NCBI GenBank assembly: GCA_017857395.1
Contig: JAFMDF010000015.1
Span: 1-64,000, forward strand
Length of the DNA: 64,000 nucleotides
Source of the DNA: Bacteroidota bacterium
Lineage (GTDB): Bacteria; Bacteroidota; Bacteroidia; Chitinophagales; Saprospiraceae
Direction: 5' to 3'
The position numbers and the translations under genes were made by a program. Positions within the stretch are counted from its first letter, which is position 1; every line of letters starts with the position of its first letter. A model generated the notes under the pieces. It made no database searches. It had not been told where the DNA came from and was given only the letters and a program-made list of their open reading frames with translations. Positions 1-9,203 of this stretch are shown piece by piece.

Positions 1-1167
1 CCAGTGGATACGACTATCACGCCAGTAGATACGACTATCACACCAGTGGATACGACTATCACACCAGTGGATACGACTATCACACCAGAATTGTGTATCG
101 ACTTTATAACAGAGGAGGTTTTATTTGCGATGATTAATCGTTGTGATTCCTTAGCGACTTTCTGTATGGATATTCCGTTTGAGGAAATAAATGACTATGC
201 GATTACCGTTGATGGGCAAGTTTATCAAGGTGATTTAATGAATTGTACAGGAGGAACGGCGATTCAAGTTGGAGTAGGAGGATTTAGTTTCCTATTTGAG
301 CACCTAACTACAGGTTGCAAAGACAGTATTGTTTTGGCAGTAACTTGTGCAACTAGCCCTAGAGAGGAAGTAATAACCCTAGAGGAAGGGGAAACCGAAA
401 TTTATTGCCCCGCATCTGACGAATTAATCGGAGATATAATCACTATCAATAACGCTTGTCCTGAAGAGTCTGGTATTTTGACCATGCTGACTTTAGATAC
501 GGTTGACTATTGCATTAATGTAACTGGACTTTTGGCGGGCGAAGAAAAAGCCTGTTTGGTTTTATGTGATGCAAACGGCATTTGCGATACGACCTATTTG
601 ATTATTCGGGTGACCCCTAAACCATTATTAAAGCCAATAGCAGAAAGAGATATTGATACGACGGAGGAGTCAACCATCATCACAATTGATGTTTTAGCCA
701 ATGATTCTATCTTTGGTACGCTACAAAATATGGAGATTTTAGCGCAACCCGAAAATGGTACAGCTACCTTTAATCTGGATAATAGGATTACTTATATCCC
801 AAATGATGGCTTTTGCGATTCAGGACAACCCGATTTAATCATGTACGGTATTTGTAATGATAATGGTTGTGATACCGCTATGGTCGAAATATGGGTGTCT
901 TGTGGGAAATTGGACATTAAAAACGGTTTCTCTCCAAATAACGATGGCATTAATGATTATTTTAGAATTAGCGGCGTGCAAAATTTTCCAGATAATAAGG
1001 TGACCATATTTAACCGTTGGGGCTTAGAAGTATTCAGTCAGCAAGGCTATAAAAATAGATGGAATGGTACGTTCAAAGATAAAGACTTGCCTGATGGTAC
1101 TTATTTCTACATATTTGATGATGGAAAAGGAAAGAAATATTCTGGTTGGGTGCAGATAAATAGGTAA
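1..1167 (+). CDS. Large secreted T9SS cargo protein, 3' part (type B sorting domain)
   Basis: The reading frame is open from base 1, so the gene begins upstream of the window; the GTG at 4 is not a real start. The visible product begins with four copies of the heptapeptide VDTTITP. A cysteine-rich stretch follows, then an Ig/cadherin-like module (around residues 215-300, with DVLANDS and NGTATF, typical of tandem extracellular repeats). The C-terminal ~85 residues start at GFSPNNDGIND and contain FNRWG and the DGTYFY strand. These are hallmarks of the gliding-motility-associated C-terminal (CHU_C, T9SS type B) domain that directs export through the type IX system and surface attachment. The nearby porP/sprF gene fits, because type B cargo is usually paired with PorP/SprF proteins. 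The function of the exported part is unknown. Confidence 0.9.
   Translation, partial: PVDTTITPVDTTITPVDTTITPVDTTITPELCIDFITEEVLFAMINRCDSLATFCMDIPFEEINDYAITVDGQVYQGDLMNCTGGTAIQVGVGGFSFLFEHLTTGCKDSIVLAVTCATSPREEVITLEEGETEIYCPASDELIGDIITINNACPEESGILTMLTLDTVDYCINVTGLLAGEEKACLVLCDANGICDTTYLIIRVTPKPLLKPIAERDIDTTEESTIITIDVLANDSIFGTLQNMEILAQPENGTATFNLDNRITYIPNDGFCDSGQPDLIMYGICNDNGCDTAMVEIWVSCGKLDIKNGFSPNNDGINDYFRISGVQNFPDNKVTIFNRWGLEVFSQQGYKNRWNGTFKDKDLPDGTYFYIFDDGKGKKYSGWVQINR
4..87 (+). repeat. 21-bp in-frame tandem repeat, four copies
   Basis: Four consecutive 21-bp units, at 4-24, 25-45, 46-66 and 67-87, each encode VDTTITP. They differ only at third positions (gtg/gta, acg/aca). The array reaches the window edge and may continue upstream. 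The Thr/Pro-rich unit suggests an extended linker between domains of the secreted protein. Confidence 0.95.
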
Positions 1168-1490
1168 TTCAGTAGGCAGTTTGTAGAGTAGATATTGTTT
1201 GTTTAACTTTTCTGTATTAATGCAGCTAAATTAATCAGTTTTGAAAATAAAGAGATGAGTTTTGATGAAAGAGGTTAACCCTGTTAATCCTGAAAAATCC
1301 TGTCATCTTGTAAAAATATATTAAGGTGTTTTTAGTAAATGCTCGGCTGGTTTTGGCGGTCGAGCATTCTTTGTTTTAAGGAGTACTGAACTAATAAACT
1401 CTACTCGTCAAAAAAACTATATGCACTTTATGGTAGCAATTAAATTTTGTTCGTCAAAAATTAGGTCGCTAAAATATTTTGTCGTAGCAC
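1168..1490. other. Convergent intergenic gap with a terminator-like hairpin
   Basis: Gap between the T9SS cargo gene and engB, which converge here. It holds a hairpin at 1338-1368 followed by a T-rich tract. At about 1275-1305 there is a stretch of tandem 'aatcctg'-type units, which resembles the degenerate microrepeats in other gaps of this window. No coding region is supported. Confidence 0.5.
1338..1376 (+). terminator. Probable intrinsic terminator
   Basis: An 8-bp stem, AATGCTCG (1338-1345) with CGAGCATT (1361-1368), encloses a 15-nt loop and is followed by CTTTGTTTT. It could end the cargo gene transcript. The T tract is interrupted, so efficiency is uncertain. Confidence 0.5.
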
Positions 1491-2093
1491 TTATAGTTCA
1501 CTATTAACCGAATCAATAAAACCAAGAATTTCTGCTTGTCCTTCATCTTTAACAGAAGAGGTAATAAATTCTTGTGGCAATCCTTCCCAATGTTCCAAAA
1601 AGGAAGCTCGAATACGGTCAATATTGGGTTGTATTTCCGCAGGTTTAAGTCTATCAATTTTAGTATAGACGATTGCAAAAGGAACTTGTTTATCACCCAA
1701 CCAATTTAAGAAATCAATATCAATTTGTTGGGCAGGAACATTGGCATCAATGAGCACAAATGCACAAGCCAAGGTTCTGCGATGCTGCAAATACCCTTCT
1801 ATCATAATTTCCCATTCTCGTCTTTTCTTTTTAGAAATTTTAGCATACCCATATCCTGGTAAATCTACTAAATACCAGCTTTTCGCCACTAAAAAATAAT
1901 TTATCATTTGGGTTTTACCTGGCTTTTTTGAAATTCTTGCCAGACCATTTCTACCCGTTAACATATTAATCAAAGAAGATTTACCGACATTAGAGCGACC
2001 AATAAATGCATATTCTGGTCGTTCATCTTTTGGACAGAAAGAAATACTTGGATAACTTGCTACATATTTTACCTCTTGCATCGTTTTGGCCAT
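1491..2093 (-). CDS. engB: Ribosome biogenesis GTP-binding protein EngB/YsxC
   Basis: This 200-residue TRAFAC-class GTPase is needed for assembly of the large ribosomal subunit and acts in the cytoplasm. All G motifs are visible: the P-loop GRSNVGKSS near residue 32, the switch I region KPGKTQ, G3 DLPGYG, G4 TKID and the G5-like TSS near the C-terminus. The length is typical for the family. The ATG start is preceded by an AT-rich gap and no other in-frame start is better. The gene sits alone on the minus strand between T9SS genes, with no functional link to them. Confidence 0.96.
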   Translation of the reverse strand: MAKTMQEVKYVASYPSISFCPKDERPEYAFIGRSNVGKSSLINMLTGRNGLARISKKPGKTQMINYFLVAKSWYLVDLPGYGYAKISKKKRREWEIMIEGYLQHRRTLACAFVLIDANVPAQQIDIDFLNWLGDKQVPFAIVYTKIDRLKPAEIQPNIDRIRASFLEHWEGLPQEFITSSVKDEGQAEILGFIDSVNSEL

Positions 2094-2658
2094 ACCATAA
2101 TTTTTAAAATAAAAAACACAAAATTATAACTTTATAAGTTAGGATAGGTTGAAACTATTTGAGTGAGCTACAGATTCATAGAAAATAAGTAGAGTATGCA
2201 TATTTTTAAAGCGTTTCTATGGTTATATTGTTTACGAGCTGCTAACCATATAGCAATATAATCATATAGCCATTGTCTTATGTAAAACCCACTAAATTGT
2301 AGCAGATTAAACTATTTTTGCCTAAAGGGAGTCGTGAAAGAAGGAGGATTAAAAACGTCTGCTCAGCGCCAATTAGATAAAAAATTGGTATTCTAAACTA
2401 AAATGGGAAATAAAAGTTATAATTTGAACAACTTTGTAGTAGATTAAAACTTTAAAAAGTAACGAGGAATCAATAATTATCGTTTAATTTGTGGAATCGT
2501 ATTGATAATCAAAGAATATAGTGTTTCAGATGCAACTTAAAGGCGAATATTATTACTCTTATCTAAAAGAAAGTAGGGATTTGCCTTAGAAAGTATCCAT
2601 GCTTGAAATATTAAATATTTAGCACAATTCACTAAAATTCACCATCACGACGTCCGAT
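2094..2658. other. Divergent 565-bp intergenic gap
   Basis: Gap between engB (leftward) and the porP/sprF gene (rightward); it must hold promoters for both. An imperfect inverted repeat lies at 2217-2269, with ctatggttatattg pairing with caatataatcatatag, and 'atatagc' is repeated in the right arm. No convincing TAnnTTTG box or coding region was found. Confidence 0.45.
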
Positions 2659-3630
2659 ATGGTAAAAAATATACTTCTACTTATTACTTGCTGCACCACT
2701 TTTAGTCTCTTTGCACAGCAACCGAGTAATTATAGTTTATATATGTTTAATAAATTTTCCTATAATCCAGCTTATGCTGGAATGGATAATTCATTGAGCT
2801 TTAATGGACTTTATCGGAAGCAATGGTCAGGATTGACGGATAGCCCAACAACGCAAAATATTAATGTACATATGCCTTTATATATCCTAAATGGCGGTAT
2901 TGGCATAAATGTTGAGAATGAGAAGTTAGGCTTAGAAGAAAACCTACTTGCTACTCTTGCGTATAATTTTCAACTCCCCGTTGGAAAAATTGGAATTTTA
3001 TCTATTGGTGCAAGTGGTGGAATTTTTCAAAAAAGCTTAGATGGATTGATGATTTTGACCCCAGATGGTCAGTATGAAGGATTCACAATTAATCATAATG
3101 ATGATTTGCCATTGCCTACAGGCGATATAAGCGAATTAACCCCCACCTTTAATGCAGGCATTTATTTTAAAACAGAAACATTTGAAGCGGGATTATCTAC
3201 TAGTAATATTCAAGAACCAGTCATCGAGGGTACCTTCTTTTCTACGACTTTAAGTCGCAACTATTTTTTTAATGCAGCGTACCAATTTGACCTATTGAGA
3301 AGTGTAACTGTACACCCTTCAGTTCTAGTAAAAACGGATTTAGTAGAGACCCAAATCGAAGCATCTATTTTATTTAAATATAATGACAATATATTTGTAG
3401 GCGGTTCGTTAAGAGGATACAATACCAATACCTTAGATGCGGCTAGTTTGATCTTAGGATTGAACTTAAGTGAGAAAATAACTTTAGCGTATGCTTATGA
3501 TTATACATTGTCTGATTTAAATTTAGTTAGTAATGGTAGTCATGAAATTATGATTAGTTATAATTTAGGAAGAGAAATAGGAAAAGGTAAATTGCCCAAA
3601 ATTATTTTCAATCCAAGATATATAGATTAG
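2659..3630 (+). CDS. PorP/SprF family type IX secretion outer-membrane protein
   Basis: The 323-residue product has a Sec signal peptide (residues 1-19, ending LFAQ). Next comes the family signature around residues 24-42, YSLYMFNKFSYNPAYAG. The rest consists of alternating strands expected for an outer-membrane beta-barrel, with a C-terminal region rich in aromatic strand ends (YAYDYTL, MISYNLGR). PorP/SprF proteins work with the T9SS and are commonly paired with type B sorting-domain cargo, which is what the truncated gene at the window start is. The gene lies just upstream of gldK-gldN but is separated from gldK by 360 bp, so it may be transcribed separately. The family call is firm; which member it is (PorP, SprF or another paralogue) cannot be told. 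Confidence 0.9.
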   Translation: MVKNILLLITCCTTFSLFAQQPSNYSLYMFNKFSYNPAYAGMDNSLSFNGLYRKQWSGLTDSPTTQNINVHMPLYILNGGIGINVENEKLGLEENLLATLAYNFQLPVGKIGILSIGASGGIFQKSLDGLMILTPDGQYEGFTINHNDDLPLPTGDISELTPTFNAGIYFKTETFEAGLSTSNIQEPVIEGTFFSTTLSRNYFFNAAYQFDLLRSVTVHPSVLVKTDLVETQIEASILFKYNDNIFVGGSLRGYNTNTLDAASLILGLNLSEKITLAYAYDYTLSDLNLVSNGSHEIMISYNLGREIGKGKLPKIIFNPRYID

Positions 3631-3990
3631 CAACTAAAAATATGGCTGAAGAGCCGTATACCAAATATCTCAAACGGTGATCCATTTTAAGAGAAATGTA
3701 AGACAGTTTGCAAAAGTTTGAAATAAGTTATAATTAGCAACTTTTTTTGAAAAGTCAGACACTAAGATTTAGAATAAGGGCGTTTTAAGTTCGCTGATGT
3801 TAAAATAAAGACATAGGTTGATTAACTTGAAAAAGCAAGGAATTATCAAAAAGTAGGTGATTCTAGCTATTAATCTCCGAATTGTCGCCAATCATCAAGA
3901 TTTATTTATTTTTATTCTTTGAAAAAACACTTAACCGAGTAACTTTACGGTCGTTTTTGCGGGCGAGACCCAAACAAATTTAAGGTAATT
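3631..3990. other. Intergenic gap upstream of gldK
   Basis: A small hairpin follows the porP/sprF stop: atatggct (3640-3647) pairs with agccgtat (3652-3659) around a GAAG loop, with no T tract. The rest is AT-rich. The gldK promoter candidate is at its downstream end. No coding region is supported. Confidence 0.45.
3918..3947 (+). promoter_or_regulatory. Candidate Bacteroidota-type promoter for gldK
   Basis: TTTG at 3918-3921 is separated by 18 bp from TAACTTTA at 3940-3947, close to the Bacteroidota sigma-A consensus (TTTG, ~19-21 bp, TAnnTTTG). The last base of the -7 box differs. It lies about 43 bp upstream of the first gldK ATG. Confidence 0.45.
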
Positions 3991-5292
3991 ATGAGCGTCA
4001 ACATGAGAAAAATGTCAAAGTTTTTATTTTCCCTGGTTTTATTATACGGCCTTGCTACTTCTTGTGGTAAAAAAGAAGGTGGTGAATTGACTGGAGTGTT
4101 AGATCGTCCTTCTTTCAATGGAATCAATCCCTATGGTATGCAGTACATTCCTTCTGGAACTTTGCATATTGGTCCTGCTGATCAGGATTTAAGAAGTACC
4201 TACGTCCAAAGACCTAAGTCTATTTCGATTCAAGGTTTCTTTATGGATGAGACAGAAATCACCAATAATGAATATCGCCAATTTGTCGATTGGGTAAGAG
4301 ATGAAAAAGCTTTACGGCTGTTAGATTATATGGCAGAAGATGATAATGGAGATTTGACCGATAAGGTCGATTGGGATTATCGAGATGAAATAGACTGGGA
4401 AGATACGGAAAGTGAAATTCAAGATTTATTTTATGATGATGAAAGTTTTATCTACACGGGCGATGAGCCGAATATGGGTGGTAAAACAGTCGATATCGAT
4501 AAATTAGTTTATGAATATAAAACCTATGATTGGAAAAAAGCTGCAGAAGAACGAAGCTTTTCTAATATAGACAAGTATTCTCAAGAGCATTCTGTAAATA
4601 TCTATCCAGATATTTTCTGTTGGATTAGAGATTTCTCCTATTCTTATAATGAGCCAATGACTAGAAATTATTTCTGGCACCCTGCTTTCGATGATTACCC
4701 AGTAGTTGGAGTGAATTGGAAAATGGCACAGGCTTTCTGTAATTGGAGAACAGAACTTTGGAATACTTTCAAAGCGACGCAGAAGAATGAAGTAAATACA
4801 GAAGATTTCCGTTTACCTACAGAACACGAATGGGAATATGCTGCAAGAGGCGGGCATGATTTAGCACCATATCCTTGGGGTGGTTTTTACACTAGAAACG
4901 GTAAAGGTTGTTTATTAGCAAACTTTAAACCAGGTAGAGGTAATTACCCAGAAGATGGTGGTTTGTATACCGTAGCAGCAGATATGTATTTTCCAAATGA
5001 TTACTTGCTTTATAACATGTCAGGAAACGTCGCAGAATGGACTTCCTCTGCATATTATGAAAATGCTTACTCTTTCCTACATGATTTAAATCCAGATATT
5101 CGGTACGATGCAACAGATGATGATTATGAAGCGGATCAGCGTAAAGTAATCAGAGGTGGTTCTTGGAAAGATGTCGCTTACTTCTTACGTTGTGGAGTTC
5201 GACACTGGGAATACCAAGATACGACAAAATCTTATGTTGGATTTAGATGTGCGCTTACCTTCTTAGGTCGTTCAATCAACGATGATTTTTAA
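3991..5292 (+). CDS. gldK: Gliding motility lipoprotein GldK (T9SS ring component)
   Basis: GldK is an outer-membrane lipoprotein that forms the periplasmic ring of the type IX secretion system together with GldN. The 433-residue protein has a lipoprotein signal ending LATSC. A formylglycine-generating-enzyme (SUMF1-like) fold follows, with YIPSG, MDETEITNNEYRQF, EHEWEYAARGG, GNVAEWTSSAY, IRGGSWKD and a terminal GFRCAL. A strongly acidic insertion (roughly residues 105-180) interrupts the fold. ATGs at 3991, 4003 and 4012 are all possible; 4003 or 4012 gives the more compact signal peptide. GldK uses the fold structurally and is not expected to be an enzyme. The gene heads gldK-L-M-N, but a hairpin terminator separates it from gldL. 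Confidence 0.95.
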   Translation: MSVNMRKMSKFLFSLVLLYGLATSCGKKEGGELTGVLDRPSFNGINPYGMQYIPSGTLHIGPADQDLRSTYVQRPKSISIQGFFMDETEITNNEYRQFVDWVRDEKALRLLDYMAEDDNGDLTDKVDWDYRDEIDWEDTESEIQDLFYDDESFIYTGDEPNMGGKTVDIDKLVYEYKTYDWKKAAEERSFSNIDKYSQEHSVNIYPDIFCWIRDFSYSYNEPMTRNYFWHPAFDDYPVVGVNWKMAQAFCNWRTELWNTFKATQKNEVNTEDFRLPTEHEWEYAARGGHDLAPYPWGGFYTRNGKGCLLANFKPGRGNYPEDGGLYTVAADMYFPNDYLLYNMSGNVAEWTSSAYYENAYSFLHDLNPDIRYDATDDDYEADQRKVIRGGSWKDVAYFLRCGVRHWEYQDTTKSYVGFRCALTFLGRSINDDF

Positions 5293-5686
5293 TCAATAAA
5301 GCATAAAAAGAAAAATGGTACGAATATTTAACACAATAATGTTCGTACCATTTTAGTTATAAAATAATGGTTTGTAAAGGCGAATTCATTCGTCTTTTAT
5401 TTTGAGCCATAATATTTTAATTTATACACAAGGGACTTATTTAGGCGATTGAAAATCGCCAATACTTATACCAACTAAAAAATAAATAAAACACCCTTCA
5501 AAAACCGTTACTTTTTAGCAAATAATCATTATAGAAGTAAGAAAGAATAATTGGATATTGAAAACTTTGTAAACTGTTGACTTTAAATGATTTACGATAT
5601 TAAAAATCCAATATTTATTCCTTCTAAATTATTTTATTAAGTGACAATCTAACAATTTTAATAACCTACAATAACATTCAGAAGTT
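5293..5686. other. gldK-gldL gap with two hairpins
   Basis: This 394-bp gap lies inside the gld cluster. It holds the terminator-like hairpin at 5312-5354 and a second perfect hairpin at 5444-5460 (ggcgatt, GAA loop, aatcgcc) without a T tract. The remainder is AT-rich. The gap is long enough for a separate gldL promoter, but no clear box was identified. Confidence 0.5.
5312..5358 (+). terminator. Hairpin terminator or attenuator between gldK and gldL
   Basis: A perfect 13-bp inverted repeat, AAAATGGTACGAA (5312-5324) with TTCGTACCATTTT (5342-5354), has a 17-nt loop and ends in TTTT. It starts 20 bp after the gldK stop. The symmetry would also work on the opposite strand, but no gene lies there. 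Confidence 0.65.
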
Positions 5687-6277
5687 ATGAGTTTTGTAAA
5701 GTCAAAAGGATTCAAGTATTTAAAGAATTTGTTAATCGGTGTTGGTGCGGCTGTAGTATTAATGGGCGCATTATTTAAATTAGAGAGCTGGCCTTATGCA
5801 AGTGAGATGTTAATCCTTGGATTATCAGTAGAAGCATTAATTTTCTTAGTATTAGGAATATTAGGCCCTGAAAAAGATTATTACTGGGAAAAATTATATC
5901 CAGGTTTAGACCAATATGGCGCGAAAATCCAACCTTTAGCTGCTGGGCCAGGTGCTGTAACTCCAGGGTTGAACGGTGAAGTTGTGGAGCAACAATTAGG
6001 AGGTATGTTAAACGAATTACAAGGCATGTCTAAGAGCTTGGGTTCTTTGAAAGCATTGCAAGAAGCTGACTTCTCTGGTACAGGACAGCAAATTAAAGCA
6101 ATGAATAGTTTCTATTCAAAGCTAAACGAAGCAATGGCTGACTTAGCTGACTCTGTAGATGAAACAAAACACTATAAAGATCAATTAACTGCTTTAAATA
6201 CCAACTTGAACTCTTTGAATGGTGTTTATGGAGGTATGTTGTCTGCAATGTCTAATATCGGCGGACCTAGAAGCTAA
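5687..6277 (+). CDS. gldL: Gliding motility protein GldL (T9SS inner-membrane motor)
   Basis: GldL is the inner-membrane stator-like component of the proton-powered T9SS/gliding motor and binds GldM. The 196-residue protein has two transmembrane helices (about residues 11-30 and 37-57). The glutamates between and within them (LESWPYASE, EALIF) are typical of the proton-conducting core. A cytoplasmic tail follows with a helical segment around residues 100-190 (LNELQGMSKSLGSLKALQ, MADLADSVDETKHYKDQ). The start ATG begins MSFVKSKGFKYLKNL, a positively charged segment before the first helix, as in known GldL proteins. gldM follows after 159 bp. Confidence 0.95.
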   Translation: MSFVKSKGFKYLKNLLIGVGAAVVLMGALFKLESWPYASEMLILGLSVEALIFLVLGILGPEKDYYWEKLYPGLDQYGAKIQPLAAGPGAVTPGLNGEVVEQQLGGMLNELQGMSKSLGSLKALQEADFSGTGQQIKAMNSFYSKLNEAMADLADSVDETKHYKDQLTALNTNLNSLNGVYGGMLSAMSNIGGPRS

Positions 6278-6436
6278 GTATTGTTAAATGTTAAAATTGT
6301 TTTATTGTTTTTAAAACAGTAGGATAATCTAACAATAAAGCAATTTCAATTATTTAAAAATTAGTTGTGGGTTACATTTTACGAGAAAGTAATCAAGAAA
6401 ATATAAAATCTACAACGACTCATAAAATTTTCAAAA

Positions 6437-8086
6437 ATGTCTATTCCTAAGGATCCCAGGCAGTTGATGATTAACCTAATGTATCTGGTATTGACCGCAT
6501 TATTAGCGTTAAATGTTTCTGCCGAAGTGATGAACGCATTTAAGACTATTGACGATAGTTTAGTTAAATCAAATACAACTACTAATAAAGCAATTGACGA
6601 ACAAGCATCTGCTTTGAATGCTTTATTAGGCGAACAATCAAAAGAAAAATTTAAGCCGTTAGGTATTGCTGTGACAGATATTCGTGCAGAAATCGCAGGT
6701 TTTAGCGATTATGTAGAAACGATTAAAAATGATTTAATTGATGCTGCGGGTGATAAAAATGGTGAAGTTGATGACGCCGATTTTCTTTATCCTGAAAATC
6801 CTGCTAAGAAAATCATCAAGGGAAAGAAGAATAAAGATGTTACCACAAATATGTTGGTAAAAGAGGGAAAAGGAGATGAATTAGCAACTAAAATTGCGGA
6901 GGTTAGAAAAAATATTGTTGATATTTATACCAAAGTAATCAATGATAATAAAGAAACCTTTGGATTTGTAAAAGGGGGAAAAGTAGATCAAGCAGCTGCA
7001 GATGCTAATATTGCTTCTTTTGCGGAAAATATTTCTTTAGATATTGACCAAAATTGGGAAGAGCAATCAGATGGTGATAAAAAAAGTTGGGCGGATTTCC
7101 GATTCCGACAAATGCCTTTAATCTCTGTATTACCTTTATTGACTAAATTTCAAACAGATGCTAAAAATGCGGAAGCATTAGGTGTGGGTAAATTAGCAGA
7201 GTTAGTAGGTGGTAAGCAGATTGTCTTCAACCAGTTCTTTCCTGTAATCAACGCTAAAAAGGCTTATGTCATTAAAGGCGGAAAATTTGAAGCAGAAGTA
7301 TCTTTAGGTGCTTATAGTTCTGATATTCCACCTGCAAATATTAACCTTACTGTAAATGGTAAAAGATTGCCAGTTGGGAAGGATGGTAAAGCAGTCTTTT
7401 CAGATGCAGCTTCAGGCTTAGGTACTAAAACATTAAATCTTAGTGCGACCGTAACCAATCCTTTGACAGGAGAAGTAACGACTTCAAAGTCTACGTTTGA
7501 TTACGAAGTAGGAGAAACTTCTGCAACGGTATCTGCTGACAAAATGAATGTATTCTATATTGGAGTAGATAATCCAATTTCTGTTTCTGTTGCAGGGGTG
7601 TCTAGTAACGCCATAAAAGTAAACTGTGCTGGCGGAGGTTGTACCTTAACAGGTGGAAAAGGTAAATACGTTGTGAAGGTAAAGAAGCCAGGAGATGTTA
7701 AAATCAATATTTCTGGTGGTGGTTTGTCTAAGTCTGCTGATTTTAGAGTAAAGCGTATTCCTGATCCAGTAGCTAAGCTTGGTAAAAAGCAAGACGGTTC
7801 AATGGGAAATGGAGAATTTAAGGCACAAAGAGGGGTGATTCCTTGGTTAGAAGGCTTTGATTTTGATGCGAAATGTAAAATTCAGGGGTTCAATTTAGTT
7901 AGAGTTGCTAAACGACAAGATCCTGTTGCTAGTAATAACCCTGGTGGAACATTTAATCAAAAATCACTTCGATTAATACGAGCTGCTAAACCAGGTGATA
8001 CTTATTACTTTGAAAATGTGAAGGCTACTTGCCCAGGTGATGCTGCTGGTAGAAAGATTAACTCTATGGTCTTTAAAATTAGATAA
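6437..8086 (+). CDS. gldM: Gliding motility protein GldM (T9SS periplasmic shaft)
   Basis: GldM spans the periplasm from the GldL motor to the GldK/GldN ring. This 549-residue product starts MSIPKDPRQLMINLMYLV, the conserved N-terminus that enters a single transmembrane anchor (about residues 9-29). A helical periplasmic region follows to around residue 260. After that come several small beta domains: one around INAKKAYVIKGGKFEAEVSL, one around TVSADKMNVFYIGVDNPISV, and a C-terminal domain around RIPDPVAKLGKKQDGSM. This order matches known GldM. It lies downstream of gldL and upstream of gldN. Confidence 0.95.
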   Translation: MSIPKDPRQLMINLMYLVLTALLALNVSAEVMNAFKTIDDSLVKSNTTTNKAIDEQASALNALLGEQSKEKFKPLGIAVTDIRAEIAGFSDYVETIKNDLIDAAGDKNGEVDDADFLYPENPAKKIIKGKKNKDVTTNMLVKEGKGDELATKIAEVRKNIVDIYTKVINDNKETFGFVKGGKVDQAAADANIASFAENISLDIDQNWEEQSDGDKKSWADFRFRQMPLISVLPLLTKFQTDAKNAEALGVGKLAELVGGKQIVFNQFFPVINAKKAYVIKGGKFEAEVSLGAYSSDIPPANINLTVNGKRLPVGKDGKAVFSDAASGLGTKTLNLSATVTNPLTGEVTTSKSTFDYEVGETSATVSADKMNVFYIGVDNPISVSVAGVSSNAIKVNCAGGGCTLTGGKGKYVVKVKKPGDVKINISGGGLSKSADFRVKRIPDPVAKLGKKQDGSMGNGEFKAQRGVIPWLEGFDFDAKCKIQGFNLVRVAKRQDPVASNNPGGTFNQKSLRLIRAAKPGDTYYFENVKATCPGDAAGRKINSMVFKIR

Positions 8087-8098
8087 AATTTTAGAATA

Positions 8099-8178
8099 CA
8101 GAAGTCAGACCACTTTGTTGTCAGAAGTCAGATAATCTCGCTTCTGACAATTAATTTTAATTTATGGTTTGACTTCTG
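8099..8178. repeat. Nested inverted repeat built from a CAGAAGTCAGA unit (gldM-gldN gap)
   Basis: Outer arms cagaagtcagacca (8099-8112) and tggtttgacttctg (8165-8178) pair with one mismatch. Inside them, ttgtcagaag (8118-8127) and cttctgacaa (8141-8150) pair perfectly. The same 'cagaagtcaga' unit is repeated within the left arm. It sits between two genes that must be co-expressed, so strong termination here would be odd. Confidence 0.7.
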
Positions 8179-8296
8179 ACCTCTAAAAATAATATGTCAG
8201 CCTTTTAGCAAAAAGTATTTTTAAGCATAATTTTTGCAGCTTTAAAGGCGTTTTAGCATTGTAATTTTTTGTAAAATCTATCTATTAAAATCGATT

Positions 8297-9166
8297 ATGA
8301 ATATTAAGTGCTTAATTGGATGTTTCTTATGTTTTTTTGCTGTTCAACTGGTAAATGCTCAGGATTTACGAACTGGAACAGAGGGGGAGTATAAAACGGA
8401 AGCTGGTGCAGAATTTGATGCACCTTTGGACGGTATTGTAGAAAAGAAAATCATTACGGATAGACGAGTGCTACCTTATGACGACATCCGAGAAGCGGAT
8501 ATATTTTGGGAAAAAAGAGTGTGGAGAGTCATTGATGTAAGAGAAAAACTGAACCTTCCATTTTCTTACCCAGAAGAACCATTTTTCTCAATCCTAATGA
8601 AAGCTGCAGAAGAAGGAGAAATTACCGTTTATGGAACAGAAGATGATAAATTTTCTTATCCATTAGCACCAGATGAAGTAGCTTCAATGGGCGCAACTGT
8701 TGATACCATTATCGCTTTTGATCCGGAGACTTACGAAGAAGAAATTACGATTGTAAGAAATGACTTAAATCCAGAAGACATCAAACAATTTAGAATCAAA
8801 GAAATTTGGTTTTTTGATGAAGAATCTTCTACGCTTCAAGTACGAATCTTAGGAATTGCGCCACTAAAAGACGAATACGATGAGAATGGTAATTATAAAT
8901 ATACTACGCCATTATTCTGGGCTTATTATCCTGAATGTAGAGAGATTTTAGCTCGACATAAGGTATTCAATCCAGAAAATGATGCAGATATTACCACTTG
9001 GGAAGATTTGATGGAAGAACGTCGATTCTCTAGCTATATCATGAAACGATCAAACGTTTACGATAGAAAAGTAGAGGATTACCTAACTGGAGTAGATATG
9101 CTTTTAGAAGCAGAAAAAATCCGTATGGAAATCTTTAACTTCGAGCATGATCTTTGGTCGTATTAA
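8297..9166 (+). CDS. gldN: Gliding motility protein GldN (T9SS ring component)
   Basis: GldN is a periplasmic protein that forms the outer-membrane-associated ring with GldK. The 289-residue product has a signal peptide (cleavage near VNAQ) and the conserved segment with DDIREADIFWEKRVWRVIDVREKLN, where nearly every GldN carries the W-x-K-R-x-WR pattern. The family also shows YPLAPDEV, IKEIWFFDEESS, RILGIAPL and TTWEDLMEERRFSSYI, all visible here. Length is normal. It is the last gene of the gld cluster; a strong hairpin terminator follows at 9204-9256. Confidence 0.95.
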   Translation: MNIKCLIGCFLCFFAVQLVNAQDLRTGTEGEYKTEAGAEFDAPLDGIVEKKIITDRRVLPYDDIREADIFWEKRVWRVIDVREKLNLPFSYPEEPFFSILMKAAEEGEITVYGTEDDKFSYPLAPDEVASMGATVDTIIAFDPETYEEEITIVRNDLNPEDIKQFRIKEIWFFDEESSTLQVRILGIAPLKDEYDENGNYKYTTPLFWAYYPECREILARHKVFNPENDADITTWEDLMEERRFSSYIMKRSNVYDRKVEDYLTGVDMLLEAEKIRMEIFNFEHDLWSY

Positions 9167-9169
9167 ATA

Positions 9170-9195
9170 GTAGCTTGGGCTTCTAGCCCGAGTAG
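9170..9195 (-). repeat. Dispersed 26-bp hairpin repeat, copy 1 (reverse orientation)
   Basis: The reverse complement of this segment matches 9380-9405 with only two differences and 20856-20881 with a few more. Each copy is itself palindromic around TTCTAG (gcttgggc / gcccgag). It starts 4 bp after the gldN stop. Confidence 0.75.
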
Positions 9196-9203
9196 CAAGT
9201 ATT

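Noticed and set aside
1469-1696. 75-residue open frame on the minus strand over the engB 3' end
   Set aside because: It lies in another frame of engB, has no family features and low-complexity content; the engB frame is clearly the real gene.
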